A DNA stretch of 64,000 bases from Prochlorococcus sp. AG-679-K21 (GCA_003208885.1 QCUP01000002.1:1-64000); one strand, 5' to 3'; shown: positions 30,301 to 40,449, numbered from the stretch's first letter. Numbers and translations: made by a program. Notes: a model not told the origin generated them from the sequence alone.

Positions 30301-30552
30301 TTGGATCAATTTGAAGTTAAAGTTTTTGTAAGGTTAAGACCTTCAGTTCTTGATCCAGCAGGAGAGGCAATCAAATCTGCTTCCAGCAAACTTGGAGTCG
30401 CAGGAATTAAATCTTTAAGAATAGGAAAAATGATTGAAGTTAAAATCGAAAGTCATGAAGAAGATATTAAAGAAAATATTGAATTATTATGTGATCGATT
30501 ATTTGCTAATACAGTCATTGAAGACTATGAATATTCAATAAATAAATTATAA
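30301..30552 (+). CDS. purS: Phosphoribosylformylglycinamidine synthase subunit PurS
   Basis: The small subunit of the three-part FGAM synthase (PurS-PurQ-PurL) in purine synthesis. The 83-residue protein has FEVKVFVRLRPSVLDPAGEA and the VRIGK-like turn SLRIGK typical of PurS. The start is TTG at 30301, directly followed by purQ with no spacer, so the two are co-translated. purL is not in the window. Confidence 0.96.
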   Translation: MDQFEVKVFVRLRPSVLDPAGEAIKSASSKLGVAGIKSLRIGKMIEVKIESHEEDIKENIELLCDRLFANTVIEDYEYSINKL

Positions 30553-31218
30553 ATGGCTAGTTTTACTGTTGGCATTGTCGTTTTTCCTGGTTCTAATTGT
30601 GATCGTGATGTTTCTTGGGCTTTAGAGGGTTGTTTAGACATTAAAACAAAATTCTTATGGCATGAATCATCTGATTTGAATGATGTTGATTCAATTGTTT
30701 TGCCAGGAGGATTTAGTTATGGTGATTATTTAAGATGTGGAGCAATAGCAAGATTCTCTCCATTAATAACTTCTTTACATGACTTTGTTAAAAGCGGAAG
30801 ACGTGTTTTAGGAATATGTAATGGGTTTCAGATTTTAACTGAATCAGGTTTTCTTCCCGGAGCACTTGTTGCTAATAAAAATCTCAATTTCATTTGTGAT
30901 GATGTTGACTTAAATGTGATCACTTCGAAAGGCGGTTGGTTTCAAAAGTTAAACGAAACGCAAAATATAAAATTACCAATAGCTCATGGAGAAGGTCGTT
31001 ATCATTGCGATCAAGATACACTTAAAAAACTTACTGATAATGATTTAATTGCATTGAAATATAAAACTAATCCTAATGGTTCAACCTCTGACATAGCAGG
31101 TATAACTAATGAAAAAGGAAATGTTTTAGGATTAATGCCTCATCCTGAACGAGCTTGTGATGAATCCATTGGCGGAATAGATGGTCTCTATACTTTGAGG
31201 TCTTTAATTACCCAATAA
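30553..31218 (+). CDS. purQ: Phosphoribosylformylglycinamidine synthase subunit PurQ
   Basis: The glutaminase subunit that releases ammonia for FGAM synthesis. The 221-residue class I amidotransferase has [16 protein letters not shown], the nucleophile Cys89 in GICNGFQIL, and the His-Glu pair in MPHPERA. It starts on the base after the purS stop, and a strong terminator follows at once. Confidence 0.97.
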   Translation: MASFTVGIVVFPGSNCDRDVSWALEGCLDIKTKFLWHESSDLNDVDSIVLPGGFSYGDYLRCGAIARFSPLITSLHDFVKSGRRVLGICNGFQILTESGFLPGALVANKNLNFICDDVDLNVITSKGGWFQKLNETQNIKLPIAHGEGRYHCDQDTLKKLTDNDLIALKYKTNPNGSTSDIAGITNEKGNVLGLMPHPERACDESIGGIDGLYTLRSLITQ

Positions 31219-31254
31219 AAAAGACCTCGATTATTGAGGCCTTTTTTTATTTTA
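31216..31254 (+). terminator. Rho-independent terminator after purQ (probably bidirectional)
   Basis: An A-run followed by GACCTC, a short loop and GAGGCC then a T-run makes a strong hairpin. The arms continue as AAAAAAG against CTTTTTTT. It lies between the convergent purQ and fbaA genes and can stop transcription from both sides because of the symmetric A- and T-runs. Confidence 0.85.
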
Positions 31255-31268
31255 TCTTTGCTTAAATA

Positions 31269-32342
31269 TTAAACTGTTGCTTTTACTTTTGGATCTAAGT
31301 TACCTTTGGCATAAAGATCAGCGTAATAATTTGTACTGCTTTGTTTAATCTTACTTGCTTGACCTTCGCACCAGAATTGCTTATATCTATCTAGACAAAC
31401 TTGCTTCATGTATTTTCTTGCAGGTTTATTGAAATGTCTTGGGTCGAAATTGGCTGTGTCAGCAAAAGCAGCTTCTCTAACTGCTGCTGTAAATGCAAGT
31501 CTATTATCAGTATCGATATTTACCTTCCTTACCCCGTTTCTAATTCCCTCTTGAATTTCTTCTACAGGTACACCGTATGTCTGTGGAATTTCTCCACCAT
31601 ATTTATTAATTATATCTAACCATTCTTGAGGAACTGAACTTGACCCATGCATTACAAGATGAGTATTAGGTAGAGCTTTATGGATCTCAGCAATTCTGCT
31701 TATAGCAAGAACCTCTCCTGTTGGCTTTCTTGTGAATTTATATGCCCCATGACTTGTTCCTATCGCTATAGCTAAAGCATCAACTTTAGTTTTCGCTACA
31801 AAGTCTGCAGCTTCTTCAGGATCAGTTAAAAGCATATCTGTTGATAGTTCACCTTCAAATCCATGACCATCTTCAGCTTCACCTTTCCCTGTTTCTAATG
31901 ATCCCAGACAACCTAATTCTCCTTCTACACTAACCCCAACTGAATGTGCAAAATCAACTACTTTTTTTGTTACGGCAACATTATATTCATAACTTGCGGG
32001 TGTTTTTGCATCTGCCTCTAAAGATCCGTCCATCATTACTGATGTAAAACCATTAATAGCTGCTGAATAACAAGTTGATGGCTCATTACCATGATCCTGA
32101 TGCATTACAACTGGAATATTTGGATAAGTTTCTGTTGCGGCAAGGATCAGGTGACGTAGGAAAATTTCTCCAGCATAATTTCTTGCTCCTCTTGAAGCTT
32201 GAAGAATTACAGGACTATCAGTTTCGTAAGCAGCCTCCATGATTGCTTGAACTTGTTCAAGATTATTTACATTAAAAGCTGGTATACCGTAACCATTCTC
32301 GGCTGCGTGATCTAAAAGTAGTCTCAGTGGAACGAGGGCCAT
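31269..32342 (-). CDS. fbaA: Fructose-bisphosphate aldolase, class II
   Basis: The zinc-dependent aldolase of the Calvin cycle, acting on both fructose and sedoheptulose bisphosphates in cyanobacteria. The 357-residue barrel has [18 protein letters not shown], the metal-binding [35 protein letters not shown] and VNIDTDNR. It is the usual cyanobacterial (CfxA-like) enzyme. The neighbouring upstream gene encodes the unrelated class I aldolase. Confidence 0.97.
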   Translation of the reverse strand: MALVPLRLLLDHAAENGYGIPAFNVNNLEQVQAIMEAAYETDSPVILQASRGARNYAGEIFLRHLILAATETYPNIPVVMHQDHGNEPSTCYSAAINGFTSVMMDGSLEADAKTPASYEYNVAVTKKVVDFAHSVGVSVEGELGCLGSLETGKGEAEDGHGFEGELSTDMLLTDPEEAADFVAKTKVDALAIAIGTSHGAYKFTRKPTGEVLAISRIAEIHKALPNTHLVMHGSSSVPQEWLDIINKYGGEIPQTYGVPVEEIQEGIRNGVRKVNIDTDNRLAFTAAVREAAFADTANFDPRHFNKPARKYMKQVCLDRYKQFWCEGQASKIKQSSTNYYADLYAKGNLDPKVKATV

Positions 32343-32495
32343 AATTAAAAATTAATTAGATGCTTAAGAAAAATAAGCAATATGTTCCGAGAGTTTAATA
32401 TATAGAGGTAACAAATGTCACGTCATTGAATATACAAATCACTAAAGGTATGAAACTATTTAAATACCTAAGTGTATATTTTCTTCTTTATTTTG

Positions 32496-33563
32496 TTAGT
32501 AAGTATAACCAGCAACAAATAATTGCTCATCAGATGATGGTTGAGATCCTGCTACATATGAACCTTTTGAAGCCTCAGAGTTTGCCTGAGCTCTAGCAAT
32601 TAAAGCCTTTTGCCCAGCATCTGTTTCGCTTCCTTTCCATGCCTTTAAGCAAGAATGTTGTAGAGCTCGTCCATAGGAGAATGAAACGTTCCATAAAGCT
32701 TTTCTATAAAGAGTATTCATGTTATTTAAATAAACTGAAGCAGCTTCTTCACTTAAACCTCCGGAAAGAAAAACAATTCCAGGAACTGATGCCGGTACGC
32801 ATCTTTCCATTGTTCTTATTGTCATTTCAGCAACTTTCATAGGATCAGCTTTTGTTGGGCACTCAGCTCCATTAACAGTCATTGAAGGTTTTAAGAGTGT
32901 TCCTTCTAGGAAAACTCCATTAGCCTGACAAGCTATGTATACCTGCTTAATAACTTCTTCTTGAACTTCGGCAGTTTTCTCAATAGTATGATCACCATCC
33001 ATTAAAATTTCTGGCTCAATTATTGGTACTAATCCTGATTCCTGAACTGATCTAGCATATCTTGCTAATCCCCATGCGTTTTCTTGTATAGATAATTTTG
33101 ATGGGCATCCATCCTCTGTTATTTGTAAAACTGCTCTCCATTTTGCGAATCTTGCTCCTTGCTCGTAGTATTTTGCTGCTCTTTCAACTAATCCATCTAG
33201 ACCAGAACAAAATGTTTCTACGTCTCCTCCTCCTGGAAGAGGATTCAAACCTTTATCAACCTTAATACCTGGTATGATTCCCAATTTATTAAGCTTTTGT
33301 ACCATTGATTCGCCATCCTGATGGTGCTGAAAAAGTGTTTCTTCAAATAAAATTGCACCACTTATATATTTCCCAAGACCTTCCGTGGTGAAAAGCATTC
33401 CTCTATATGCTTTTCTATTCTCTTCAGTATTTTCTACTCCAATACCTGCCAATCTTTTCCCTACTGTTTTAGTAGATTCATCTACAGCTAATATTCCTTT
33501 ACCTTTGGAAGCTAAATGTTGAGCATTTTCTTTGAGCTCATTTTTGTAATAATTTAATGCCAT
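32496..33563 (-). CDS. fda: Fructose-bisphosphate aldolase, class I
   Basis: A metal-independent, Schiff-base aldolase unrelated in mechanism to its downstream neighbour. The 355-residue protein has KGILAVDESTKTVGKRL, GIKVDKGL, KWRAVLQI, EPEIL and the Schiff-base lysine in EGTLLKPSMT, then FLSGGLSEE and FSYGRALQ. It is transcribed toward fbaA across a 153-nt spacer. An NtcA-type box with a well-spaced -10 lies about 75-90 nt upstream, so nitrogen control is likely. Confidence 0.97.
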   Translation of the reverse strand: MALNYYKNELKENAQHLASKGKGILAVDESTKTVGKRLAGIGVENTEENRKAYRGMLFTTEGLGKYISGAILFEETLFQHHQDGESMVQKLNKLGIIPGIKVDKGLNPLPGGGDVETFCSGLDGLVERAAKYYEQGARFAKWRAVLQITEDGCPSKLSIQENAWGLARYARSVQESGLVPIIEPEILMDGDHTIEKTAEVQEEVIKQVYIACQANGVFLEGTLLKPSMTVNGAECPTKADPMKVAEMTIRTMERCVPASVPGIVFLSGGLSEEAASVYLNNMNTLYRKALWNVSFSYGRALQHSCLKAWKGSETDAGQKALIARAQANSEASKGSYVAGSQPSSDEQLFVAGYTY

Positions 33564-33607
33564 TCTTTAAAATTTCGGTTCAGTTGATTTTTCCAGAATA
33601 TGAAGAA

Positions 33608-33650
33608 AAAATAAAATCAATTCAATACTTAATCGAGTAATAATTGTTAC
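33608..33650 (-). promoter_or_regulatory. NtcA-type box and -10 element upstream of class I aldolase
   Basis: On the minus strand GTAACAATTATTAC (33650-33637) fits the NtcA consensus GTA-N8-TAC exactly and sits inside the palindrome GAGTAA-N6-TTACTC. Twenty-three nt downstream is TATTTT (33613-33608), matching TAN3T. A gap of about 22-23 nt is the spacing of classic NtcA-activated promoters. Transcription would start near 33600, giving a leader of about 37 nt. Binding itself is inferred. Confidence 0.6.
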
Positions 33651-33666
33651 TCAGCAATGTAAAAAG

Positions 33667-34770
33667 CTAAATTTTTATAGAAATACCACTCTCAGAGGAT
33701 CTTCTTATTGCTTCACAAATTCTTTGACTAGTAAGTCCCTCAGACAATCCAGGGATTACGGGTGTTTGATTATTGATACTCTCAGCCCATAAATTGTGAA
33801 TTCTCTTAACAGGCGCAATTCTTCCATCGGACCAGGTTTTTTCAAAATTGTAGAGAGGATCAGCAGGCAAATTATATGTTTTATCCTCTTTGTCTGAAAT
33901 TTTTAAATTAAAACCATGTACGTAATCTTTTTGATTCTCACTCCTAAGGAAAAGTGACCCTTCACTTCCGTACACTTCCAAACTAAATCCTCTTCCATTT
34001 TTTGAAATCGAGGATAATGAAACCTGACATGGTATGAGAGCGCTATCGTAGTTAGTTATTTCAAGGTTAGCTATACAAATATCTTCACTTGTTACTTCCA
34101 ATATCTTGGCAGAATTAGGCAAAGATCTTTCCTTGATTGATGTTGATATTTTTCCAGATACCTTTGTCGATTCTCCAAAAAACCAGTTCAACATATCGAA
34201 CGCATGAGTTCCCAAAGCCCCAATTACTCCTCCCCCTTTTTCTTTTAATGAATACCAGTTCCATGCTCTCTTGGGATCAGATCTGCTTCCCATTAACCAA
34301 TCAAGCTTAATTAAATAAATTTTACCTAAAATATTTTCATCAATTATTTTTTTGGTTTGTAGAAAAAGAGGCACTGCTCTATATTCAAAATCTACGCAAA
34401 CACTCAAATTATTAATTAAGGATATTCTTTGGAGTTCTTCAATTTCTTCGCAAGTTAAGGCAACAGGTTTTTCTAACAAGAGATGTTTATTATTCTGAAG
34501 TGCTTCCTTTGCTAATTTAAATCTTGATTCAGGAGATGTAGCGATTATTATACCGTCGATATTTTTAGATTTAACTAATTTTTCCCAATCGTGGTAAAAA
34601 TTTAAACCAGTTTCTTTCTTTAATGATGGTCCTTTTTCTTTTTTATAGTGATAAATTGAAGTTGGAATTAAGTAATCTGATTCTTTTAAAGCTTCCAAAT
34701 GAATTGTTTTTCCAAATCCTAACCCAGCAATTGCGATTCTTAATTTTTGTGAAATATTAGTGTTTGTCAT
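33667..34770 (-). CDS. Gfo/Idh/MocA-family oxidoreductase
   Basis: A 367-residue NAD(P)-dependent sugar or sugar-acid dehydrogenase-like protein. It has the Rossmann motif AGLGFGKTIHLEAL, the family signature LLLEKPVALT (EKP near residue 100) and a C-terminal substrate domain with GGGVIGALGTHAFDML. The exact substrate is unknown. The start overlaps the stop of the small exported-protein gene by 4 nt, so both probably belong to the accD transcript. Confidence 0.88.
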   Translation of the reverse strand: MTNTNISQKLRIAIAGLGFGKTIHLEALKESDYLIPTSIYHYKKEKGPSLKKETGLNFYHDWEKLVKSKNIDGIIIATSPESRFKLAKEALQNNKHLLLEKPVALTCEEIEELQRISLINNLSVCVDFEYRAVPLFLQTKKIIDENILGKIYLIKLDWLMGSRSDPKRAWNWYSLKEKGGGVIGALGTHAFDMLNWFFGESTKVSGKISTSIKERSLPNSAKILEVTSEDICIANLEITNYDSALIPCQVSLSSISKNGRGFSLEVYGSEGSLFLRSENQKDYVHGFNLKISDKEDKTYNLPADPLYNFEKTWSDGRIAPVKRIHNLWAESINNQTPVIPGLSEGLTSQRICEAIRRSSESGISIKI

Positions 34771-35159
34771 TTATTTATTTTTTCAGAACAACCTTTTTCA
34801 ATAACAACATCAATAAGCTCATCATTATTTGAAGTTTGCCACTTTGAACCGAACTGTGGGATCCCATTAATTGAAGTATCTTTATATGTTTTATCATTAC
34901 AATTAATTCTCATAACATAAAGAGATAATTCTTCCTTATCGTTTGGTTCTTTAGGATTTTTAAGGAACTTAGTTAAAACTGTTATTTCATCAGCATTTAT
35001 TACCTTAATACTGCCCATATCAATCCATTCTTTCCCATCACTATTTTCTTTTAAAAGTATCCAATCTACATTACTGACACCATATGCAAATCCAGAGTTA
35101 TTTAAAATTAAAATTAAAAAGGCAAAACATAAAGATAAAAAATTAAAAATAATTTTCAT
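34767..35159 (-). CDS. Exported protein of unknown function (about 130 aa)
   Basis: ATG 35159 starts a clear signal peptide (hydrophobic FLSLCFAFLILIL then GFAYG). The mature part is small and beta-rich: it begins VDWILLKENSDGKEWIDMGS and has two cysteines (near C113 and C130) that could form a disulfide. An in-frame start six codons upstream (35177) would overlap accD; ATG 35159 leaves a 4-nt gap and exposes the signal peptide properly. Resembles cyanobacterial surface-exposed small proteins, without a named family. Confidence 0.7.
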   Translation of the reverse strand: MKIIFNFLSLCFAFLILILNNSGFAYGVSNVDWILLKENSDGKEWIDMGSIKVINADEITVLTKFLKNPKEPNDKEELSLYVMRINCNDKTYKDTSINGIPQFGSKWQTSNNDELIDVVIEKGCSEKINK

Positions 35160-35163
35160 ATTT

Positions 35164-36042
35164 TTAATTTGCCTCAATGAGTTCTTTTACACCATGGATT
35201 TTTAAAATTTTTGTCAAAGTGCTTTTAAGATCCTTTCTATTTACGATTACATCGACGAATCCATGTTCTAAAAGATATTCTGCTGTTTGAAAATTATCAG
35301 GTAATTTTTCTCTTAATGTTTGTTCTATTACTCTTCTCCCTGCAAATCCAATAAGAGCTTTTGGCTCTGCCAATATTAGATCCCCTAACATTGCAAAACT
35401 AGCAGTAACTCCTCCAGTTGTTGGATGAGTTAATAAAGGCATATAAAGAAGATTTTTAGCTCTATGTTTTTTTAGTGCCCCTGATATTTTGGCCATTTGC
35501 ATAAGGCTTAACATTCCCTCTTGCATTCTTGCTCCACCAGAGGCACAAACAATTAAGATTGGATAGTTTTCAATTGTTGCTCTTTCAATAATTCTAGTAA
35601 TCTTTTCTCCTACAACGGACCCCATTGATCCTCCCATAAATCTAAAATCCATTACTGCCAAGGCCAAAGGCATTGAATTAATTGAGCATAATCCAGTTAT
35701 TACTCCATCTTTGAGGCCAGTACCCTCTTGACTCTCCTTTATTCGGTCTGAATAAGATCTCCTATCCTTAAATTTTAATGGGTCAGTAGGGCTTAATGAA
35801 CTATCAAACTCTTTAAATGAATCTTTGTCCGCGATTATTTTTATTCTTTCATCACTGTTAATCCTATTATGATGGGCACAATTGTTGCACACATTAAAAT
35901 TTGAAATTAAATCTTTTCTATAAGCAACTTGCCCACATTCTGAACATTTAACCCAAAGACCGTCACTCTCCTCAGGATCTTGAGAAACCTTCCCAACAAA
36001 TTGATCTTTTCTCCTTGCGGCAAACCAGTCGATTAAAGACAC
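35164..36042 (-). CDS. accD: Acetyl-CoA carboxylase carboxyltransferase beta subunit
   Basis: Transfers carboxyl from biotin to acetyl-CoA in fatty acid synthesis together with AccA. The 292-residue protein has the zinc ribbon Cys33-Cys36 and Cys52-Cys55 and the carboxyltransferase segments [22 protein letters not shown] and [14 protein letters not shown]. The start is GTG at 36042. Two smaller genes follow closely on the same strand. Confidence 0.97.
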   Translation of the reverse strand: MSLIDWFAARRKDQFVGKVSQDPEESDGLWVKCSECGQVAYRKDLISNFNVCNNCAHHNRINSDERIKIIADKDSFKEFDSSLSPTDPLKFKDRRSYSDRIKESQEGTGLKDGVITGLCSINSMPLALAVMDFRFMGGSMGSVVGEKITRIIERATIENYPILIVCASGGARMQEGMLSLMQMAKISGALKKHRAKNLLYMPLLTHPTTGGVTASFAMLGDLILAEPKALIGFAGRRVIEQTLREKLPDNFQTAEYLLEHGFVDVIVNRKDLKSTLTKILKIHGVKELIEAN

Positions 36043-36225
36043 AATATCCTCTGTTTTTTCTATTTAAGTCCAAATACGGCCCTTTTATCAAGGAAGATAT
36101 ATAAATATTTGAAATTCTTTTTTAGTTATATTCTATAAATACCAAAAGAATTTTATTTTGATTAATTTATGTCTTCAAAAAATAAAGATTATTTTGAAGG
36201 CTTAAGTAAAAGGAATTAAAACTAT

Positions 36226-37125
36226 CTATGAATGTTTCTTTTCTTCAATCATTTTATGGATTATGGGAGTAAGGATCAATTCCATGGCAAAACCCATTTT
36301 CCCTCCATTAACAACAATGCTCGTTGGACTTGACATGAATGAATCATGAATCATTCCTAAAAGGTATTGAAAGTCAATTCCCCATTTTTCTCTTGCCCCT
36401 TTTCTGAAATGTATTATTACAAAACTTTCATCTGGTGTAGGAATGTTTCTACATATAAAGGGATTAGAGGTATCAATAGTAGGTATTCTCTGGAAATTTA
36501 TATCCGTTTTACTAAATTGTGGACAAATATGATTTATGTAGTCTGGCATTCTTCTCAAAATAGTATCAACTATAGTCTCAGCTGAATAACCTCTTTCAGC
36601 ATTATCCCTATGAATTTTTTGTATCCACTCTAAGTTTGTAATAGGAACAACACCAACAAGTAAATCTGCATAGGAGGAAACATTGTATCCTTCTCCCTCA
36701 ACACCCCCATGTAATCCCTCGTAGAAAAGAACATCTGTTCCATTTGGAATATCTTCCCATGGGGTGAATTGACCAGGTTCTAATGATGTTCCTAGTCTTG
36801 CATTATGTTCCTGTGCTTCTTCAGGGCTGTGAAGATAATATCTTTTTTTTCCTCCACCAGATTCACCATAAATTTTAAAAAGTTCTTCTAACTTGTCAAA
36901 AAGATTTGCTTCTGGTCCGAAGTGAGAAAAATTTTCCCCTTTTGAGAGTGCTTCTGCCATGGCTTTTTTCATAGGCATTCTTTCGAACCTGTGATAACTA
37001 TCTCCCTCAACAACAGCTGGAACTATATCTTCTCTTGCAAAAATATGCTCAAATGCTCTTTTTACTGTACTTGTTCCTGCACCTGATGACCCTGTTACAG
37101 CAACTACTGGATGACGTTTAGACAT
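36226..37125 (-). CDS. prk: Phosphoribulokinase, proteobacterial (class I-like) type
   Basis: Makes ribulose 1,5-bisphosphate from ribulose 5-phosphate and ATP for Rubisco. The 299-residue protein has the P-loop GSSGAGTSTVKR (12-23), EGDSYHRF, FYEGLHGG and KIHRDNAERGYS. This pattern and length match class I PRK of purple bacteria rather than the longer cyanobacterial/plant enzyme with its GDSGCGKST P-loop. The only cysteines are 201 and 225, so the N-terminal thioredoxin-regulated pair is absent. It lies downstream of leuB by 90 nt. Confidence 0.93.
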   Translation of the reverse strand: MSKRHPVVAVTGSSGAGTSTVKRAFEHIFAREDIVPAVVEGDSYHRFERMPMKKAMAEALSKGENFSHFGPEANLFDKLEELFKIYGESGGGKKRYYLHSPEEAQEHNARLGTSLEPGQFTPWEDIPNGTDVLFYEGLHGGVEGEGYNVSSYADLLVGVVPITNLEWIQKIHRDNAERGYSAETIVDTILRRMPDYINHICPQFSKTDINFQRIPTIDTSNPFICRNIPTPDESFVIIHFRKGAREKWGIDFQYLLGMIHDSFMSSPTSIVVNGGKMGFAMELILTPIIHKMIEEKKHS

Positions 37126-37215
37126 TTAATTAAAACAATATTTATTGATTCTGACAGGTCATATGCCAACTTTTTGCTCAAGTTAAAGATATTTTTTAAT
37201 TTATTAATTTTTTAT

Positions 37216-38289
37216 TTAAATTTCTTGGATTATTTTTTCTCCAATTTCGCTACAAGAAAGGATTTGGCAATTTCCATTGTCTAAATCTGTTGTTCTATAT
37301 CCTTTTGATAAAACATTATCAATAGCTATTTCTATATCTTCTGCTGCTTCTATCTCATTTAGACCAATTTTAAGCATCATTGAAGTAGACAAAGCCATCG
37401 CTATAGGGTTAGCTATATTTTTTCCAGCTATATCAGGAGCAGAACCATGCACAGGTTCAAAAACTCCAGGTCCTGAATTACTTAATGATGCTGATGGAAG
37501 CATTCCAATCGAGCCAGTTAACATTGCGGCTAAATCACTCAAAATATCGCCGAATAAATTGCTAGTTAAAATTACATCAAATTGGCTCGGATCTTTTACG
37601 AGTTGCATTGCGGCATTATCCACATACATATTACTTAAGGTTAAATCGTTTTCTTTTGAAGTGACTAATGAAACTGTATCTCTCCATAATTGGCTTACTT
37701 CTAATACGTTTGATTTGTCTACAGAACATATTTTTTTACTTCTTTGATTTGCGATCTTAATCGCAACTTCTGTAATTCTTTCTATTTCATTTGAATCATA
37801 AACCATTGTATTAAATGCTTTTTTAACTTTAGTGTTTGTAATTTCTCCCCTAGGCTGGCCAAAATAGATTCCACCTATTAATTCTCTTACTACAATTAGA
37901 TCTACATTTTCAATGATTTCTTTTCTTAAGGAACTTGAGTCAAGAAGGGATCTTCTTATTTTTACAGGTCTTATATTAGCGAATAAATTCAATGCAGATC
38001 TTAATTTAAGTAAACCACTTTCTGGTCTTAATTCTCTTGGCAAATTATCGTATTTCACATCACCTACACAAGCCAAAAGTACAGCATCACTAGCTTTGCA
38101 TTGATCTAATGTTACTTTAGGTGCTGGATCATTATGCTTTTCGTAAGCTATTCCACCAAAATATTCTTCTTTAATCTCAATATCAAAATCATATTTTTGA
38201 GATAGTCTTTTTAATATATTTATTGAAATTTCTGATATTTCTGGGCCTATACCATCTCCAGAAAGTAGGACAACTTTATATCTCTTCAT
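37216..38289 (-). CDS. leuB: 3-isopropylmalate dehydrogenase
   Basis: Oxidative decarboxylation step of leucine synthesis. The 357-residue protein has VVLLSGDGIGPEI, VRELIGGIYFG and the NAD-binding EPVHGSAPDIAGKNIANP. It is the last gene of a long minus-strand run and starts 28 nt after lpxD. Confidence 0.97.
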   Translation of the reverse strand: MKRYKVVLLSGDGIGPEISEISINILKRLSQKYDFDIEIKEEYFGGIAYEKHNDPAPKVTLDQCKASDAVLLACVGDVKYDNLPRELRPESGLLKLRSALNLFANIRPVKIRRSLLDSSSLRKEIIENVDLIVVRELIGGIYFGQPRGEITNTKVKKAFNTMVYDSNEIERITEVAIKIANQRSKKICSVDKSNVLEVSQLWRDTVSLVTSKENDLTLSNMYVDNAAMQLVKDPSQFDVILTSNLFGDILSDLAAMLTGSIGMLPSASLSNSGPGVFEPVHGSAPDIAGKNIANPIAMALSTSMMLKIGLNEIEAAEDIEIAIDNVLSKGYRTTDLDNGNCQILSCSEIGEKIIQEI

Positions 38290-38317
38290 TTGGATTTTTA
38301 TTTATTAAAAGAATAAT

Positions 38318-39352
38318 TTATTTCTTGTCTAGTTGTCTAAGCTTTTTTGCTAATTCAGGCAATTTTTTAAAAATACTTGAACTCCTTAACCAAGATTTAT
38401 TTTTCATAGCTGGGAAGCCGCTAATGACTTCTCCATCTTTAATATCACAATGGATTCCACATTTTGAACTAGCTATGACATTATTCCCAACTTTCACTCT
38501 GTTATTAACTCCTACTTGCCCAGCTAGGATTACGCCATTTCCAATTACAGCTCCTCCTGCTATGCCAACTTGAGCAGCAAATGCACAATTTTTTCCTATT
38601 TTAACTCCATGACCTATTTGAACTAAGTTATCCATTTTAGTTCCTTCATCTATAAAAGTATTACCGACAGATGGCCTATCAATACAACAGTTTGTCCCAA
38701 TTTCCACAAAGCTCCTTATTATTACAGCACCTTTTTGAGGCATTTTAATCCACTTGCCATCTTGGGGAATAAAACCAAACCCTTCAGAACCTATAACAGT
38801 GTTCGAATTTATTACGCAATTATTTTCAATGCTTGTATTTTCATAAATTACACAATTTGGATGAATTACATTATTGTTCCCTAACCTTACATTTCCTAAA
38901 ATAGCTGTACCAGGAAAAATTTTATTATTATCTCCAATTATTGAATTTTCGCCAATATAAACATTAGGTCCTAAATAACAATTTTCTCCTACTTTTGCAG
39001 ATTCTCTGATAATAGCTGAATCATCAATACCTGGGTTGAAATTAATGTCTTCATATAGATAATTTAATACTTCTGCAAATGCAATTCTAGGATTTTCTAC
39101 AACTATATTTGAAATATTTAGTGATTCTAGTAAACCTAATATTTCACTATTATTGGATGTAATAATTGCTGAAGCACTAGTTTTTCCTAAATTATCTTTT
39201 AATAGATTGTTTTCTTCTAAAAAGGATATTTGATTTTTTGATGCAATATCTAAAGAAGCAGCATTTTCTATATCTATATTTTCGAATATGTTTGCTTTGA
39301 TAAATTTTGAATCTCCACTCTTTATGAGATCAGCTAATTTACTTAATAACAT
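38318..39352 (-). CDS. lpxD: UDP-3-O-acylglucosamine N-acyltransferase
   Basis: Adds the second acyl chain in lipid A synthesis, using acyl-ACP. The 344-residue protein has an N-terminal uridine-binding domain and a long left-handed beta-helix of hexapeptide repeats (for example GPNVYIGENSIIGDNNKI), with the catalytic His in QIGHGVKIG. Its presence with lptB shows an LPS-type outer membrane is made. It follows proB by 14 nt. Confidence 0.95.
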   Translation of the reverse strand: MLLSKLADLIKSGDSKFIKANIFENIDIENAASLDIASKNQISFLEENNLLKDNLGKTSASAIITSNNSEILGLLESLNISNIVVENPRIAFAEVLNYLYEDINFNPGIDDSAIIRESAKVGENCYLGPNVYIGENSIIGDNNKIFPGTAILGNVRLGNNNVIHPNCVIYENTSIENNCVINSNTVIGSEGFGFIPQDGKWIKMPQKGAVIIRSFVEIGTNCCIDRPSVGNTFIDEGTKMDNLVQIGHGVKIGKNCAFAAQVGIAGGAVIGNGVILAGQVGVNNRVKVGNNVIASSKCGIHCDIKDGEVISGFPAMKNKSWLRSSSIFKKLPELAKKLRQLDKK

Positions 39353-39366
39353 TTTTCGATTTTTTT

Positions 39367-40449
39367 TTAGGTAAGAGCAAGGACATCCCTATGAACAACG
39401 ATCATTGATGAATTAATGTTTTCTTTTTTATTTAAGATTCTTTTTAAAGAATCACTACTCATTGATGTTATACCTTTTGCCACTTCCTTATTATTAGTAT
39501 TTACAATTCTAACAGCCTGATTTACGGTAAAATCTCCTTCTACCTCTTTAACTCCTACGACTAGAAGAGATGCACCTTTTTGCTCAATTGCTAGACATGC
39601 ACCTTCATCTAATATTATTTTTCCAACTGTTTTAATAGCATGAGATAACCAACTTTTTTTATTACCTACTGGTTTATCCACAGGATGAAATATTGTGCCT
39701 ATTTTTTTATCATTGAAAATATTTATTAAATTCTTTTGATTTCTGCCATCGGCTAATTGAACTTCTACTCCTCCTTTTGTGGCTATTTCAGCAGCAATTA
39801 ATTTTGTTGTAATACCACCTGTACCCCATTCGTTATTAAAATTTTCTATGTTTTTATCTTTTATCATCTTTAATTCATTACTATTGACTTCTTTTATTGG
39901 ATGAGCATCTTCATTATTTCTTGGGTCTTTAGAATATAAATTTTCTATATCAGTTAATAAAATTAGCTTATTTGCATTTATTGCTAAAGCAACTAAAGCA
40001 GAGAGAGTATCGTTGTCTCCATATTTAAGCTCTTCATTGGCAATAGAATCGTTCTCGTTGACTATAGGTATGACATTCAGATCAATTAACTTTTTAAATG
40101 TTTTTGAAGCATTATTGAAGGATTCACGGGAATCAAAATCAGTTTTTGTGATTAGTATTTGAGCTATATTATAACCCACCTTTTTCATTGTCTTTTCATA
40201 TAAAGTCATTAAATTAACTTGTCCTACTGCAGCCACAGCTTGAAGTGTACTAAGTTCCTTTGGTCTTGCCTTCAAATTAAGTTTTTTACATCCTAATCCA
40301 ACCGCGCCACTTGTTACGAGAATGACTTTATTTCCTTTTGAAATAAAACTTGTTAGAGATTCACATAAACTTTCTATTACTTGTTTTGTCGATTGATTCT
40401 CATTACCTCTGAGAATACTAGTACCAATTTTTACCACCCATGTTTTCAT
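39367..40449 (-). CDS. proB: Glutamate 5-kinase
   Basis: First enzyme of proline synthesis. The 360-residue protein has the kinase motifs [42 protein letters not shown] and [15 protein letters not shown], and a C-terminal PUA domain (about 275-350). The start overlaps the YqeG gene by 4 nt, implying coupled translation. Confidence 0.97.
   Translation of the reverse strand: MKTWVVKIGTSILRGNENQSTKQVIESLCESLTSFISKGNKVILVTSGAVGLGCKKLNLKARPKELSTLQAVAAVGQVNLMTLYEKTMKKVGYNIAQILITKTDFDSRESFNNASKTFKKLIDLNVIPIVNENDSIANEELKYGDNDTLSALVALAINANKLILLTDIENLYSKDPRNNEDAHPIKEVNSNELKMIKDKNIENFNNEWGTGGITTKLIAAEIATKGGVEVQLADGRNQKNLINIFNDKKIGTIFHPVDKPVGNKKSWLSHAIKTVGKIILDEGACLAIEQKGASLLVVGVKEVEGDFTVNQAVRIVNTNNKEVAKGITSMSSDSLKRILNKKENINSSMIVVHRDVLALT

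Noticed and set aside
32441-32473. Inverted repeat ACTAAAGGTAT / ATACCTAAGT between the two aldolase genes
   Set aside because: It has a bulge, a 12-nt loop and no T-run, so I cannot call it a terminator or operator; it could be chance.
36169-36219. 16-codon plus-strand frame between prk and accD
   Set aside because: Too short, antisense to the local transcription, and without supporting features.
27277-37747. Many long frames on the plus strand opposite ilvD, fda, prk and leuB (for example 37277-37747)
   Set aside because: They are antisense shadows of conserved minus-strand enzymes and contain no recognisable domain.
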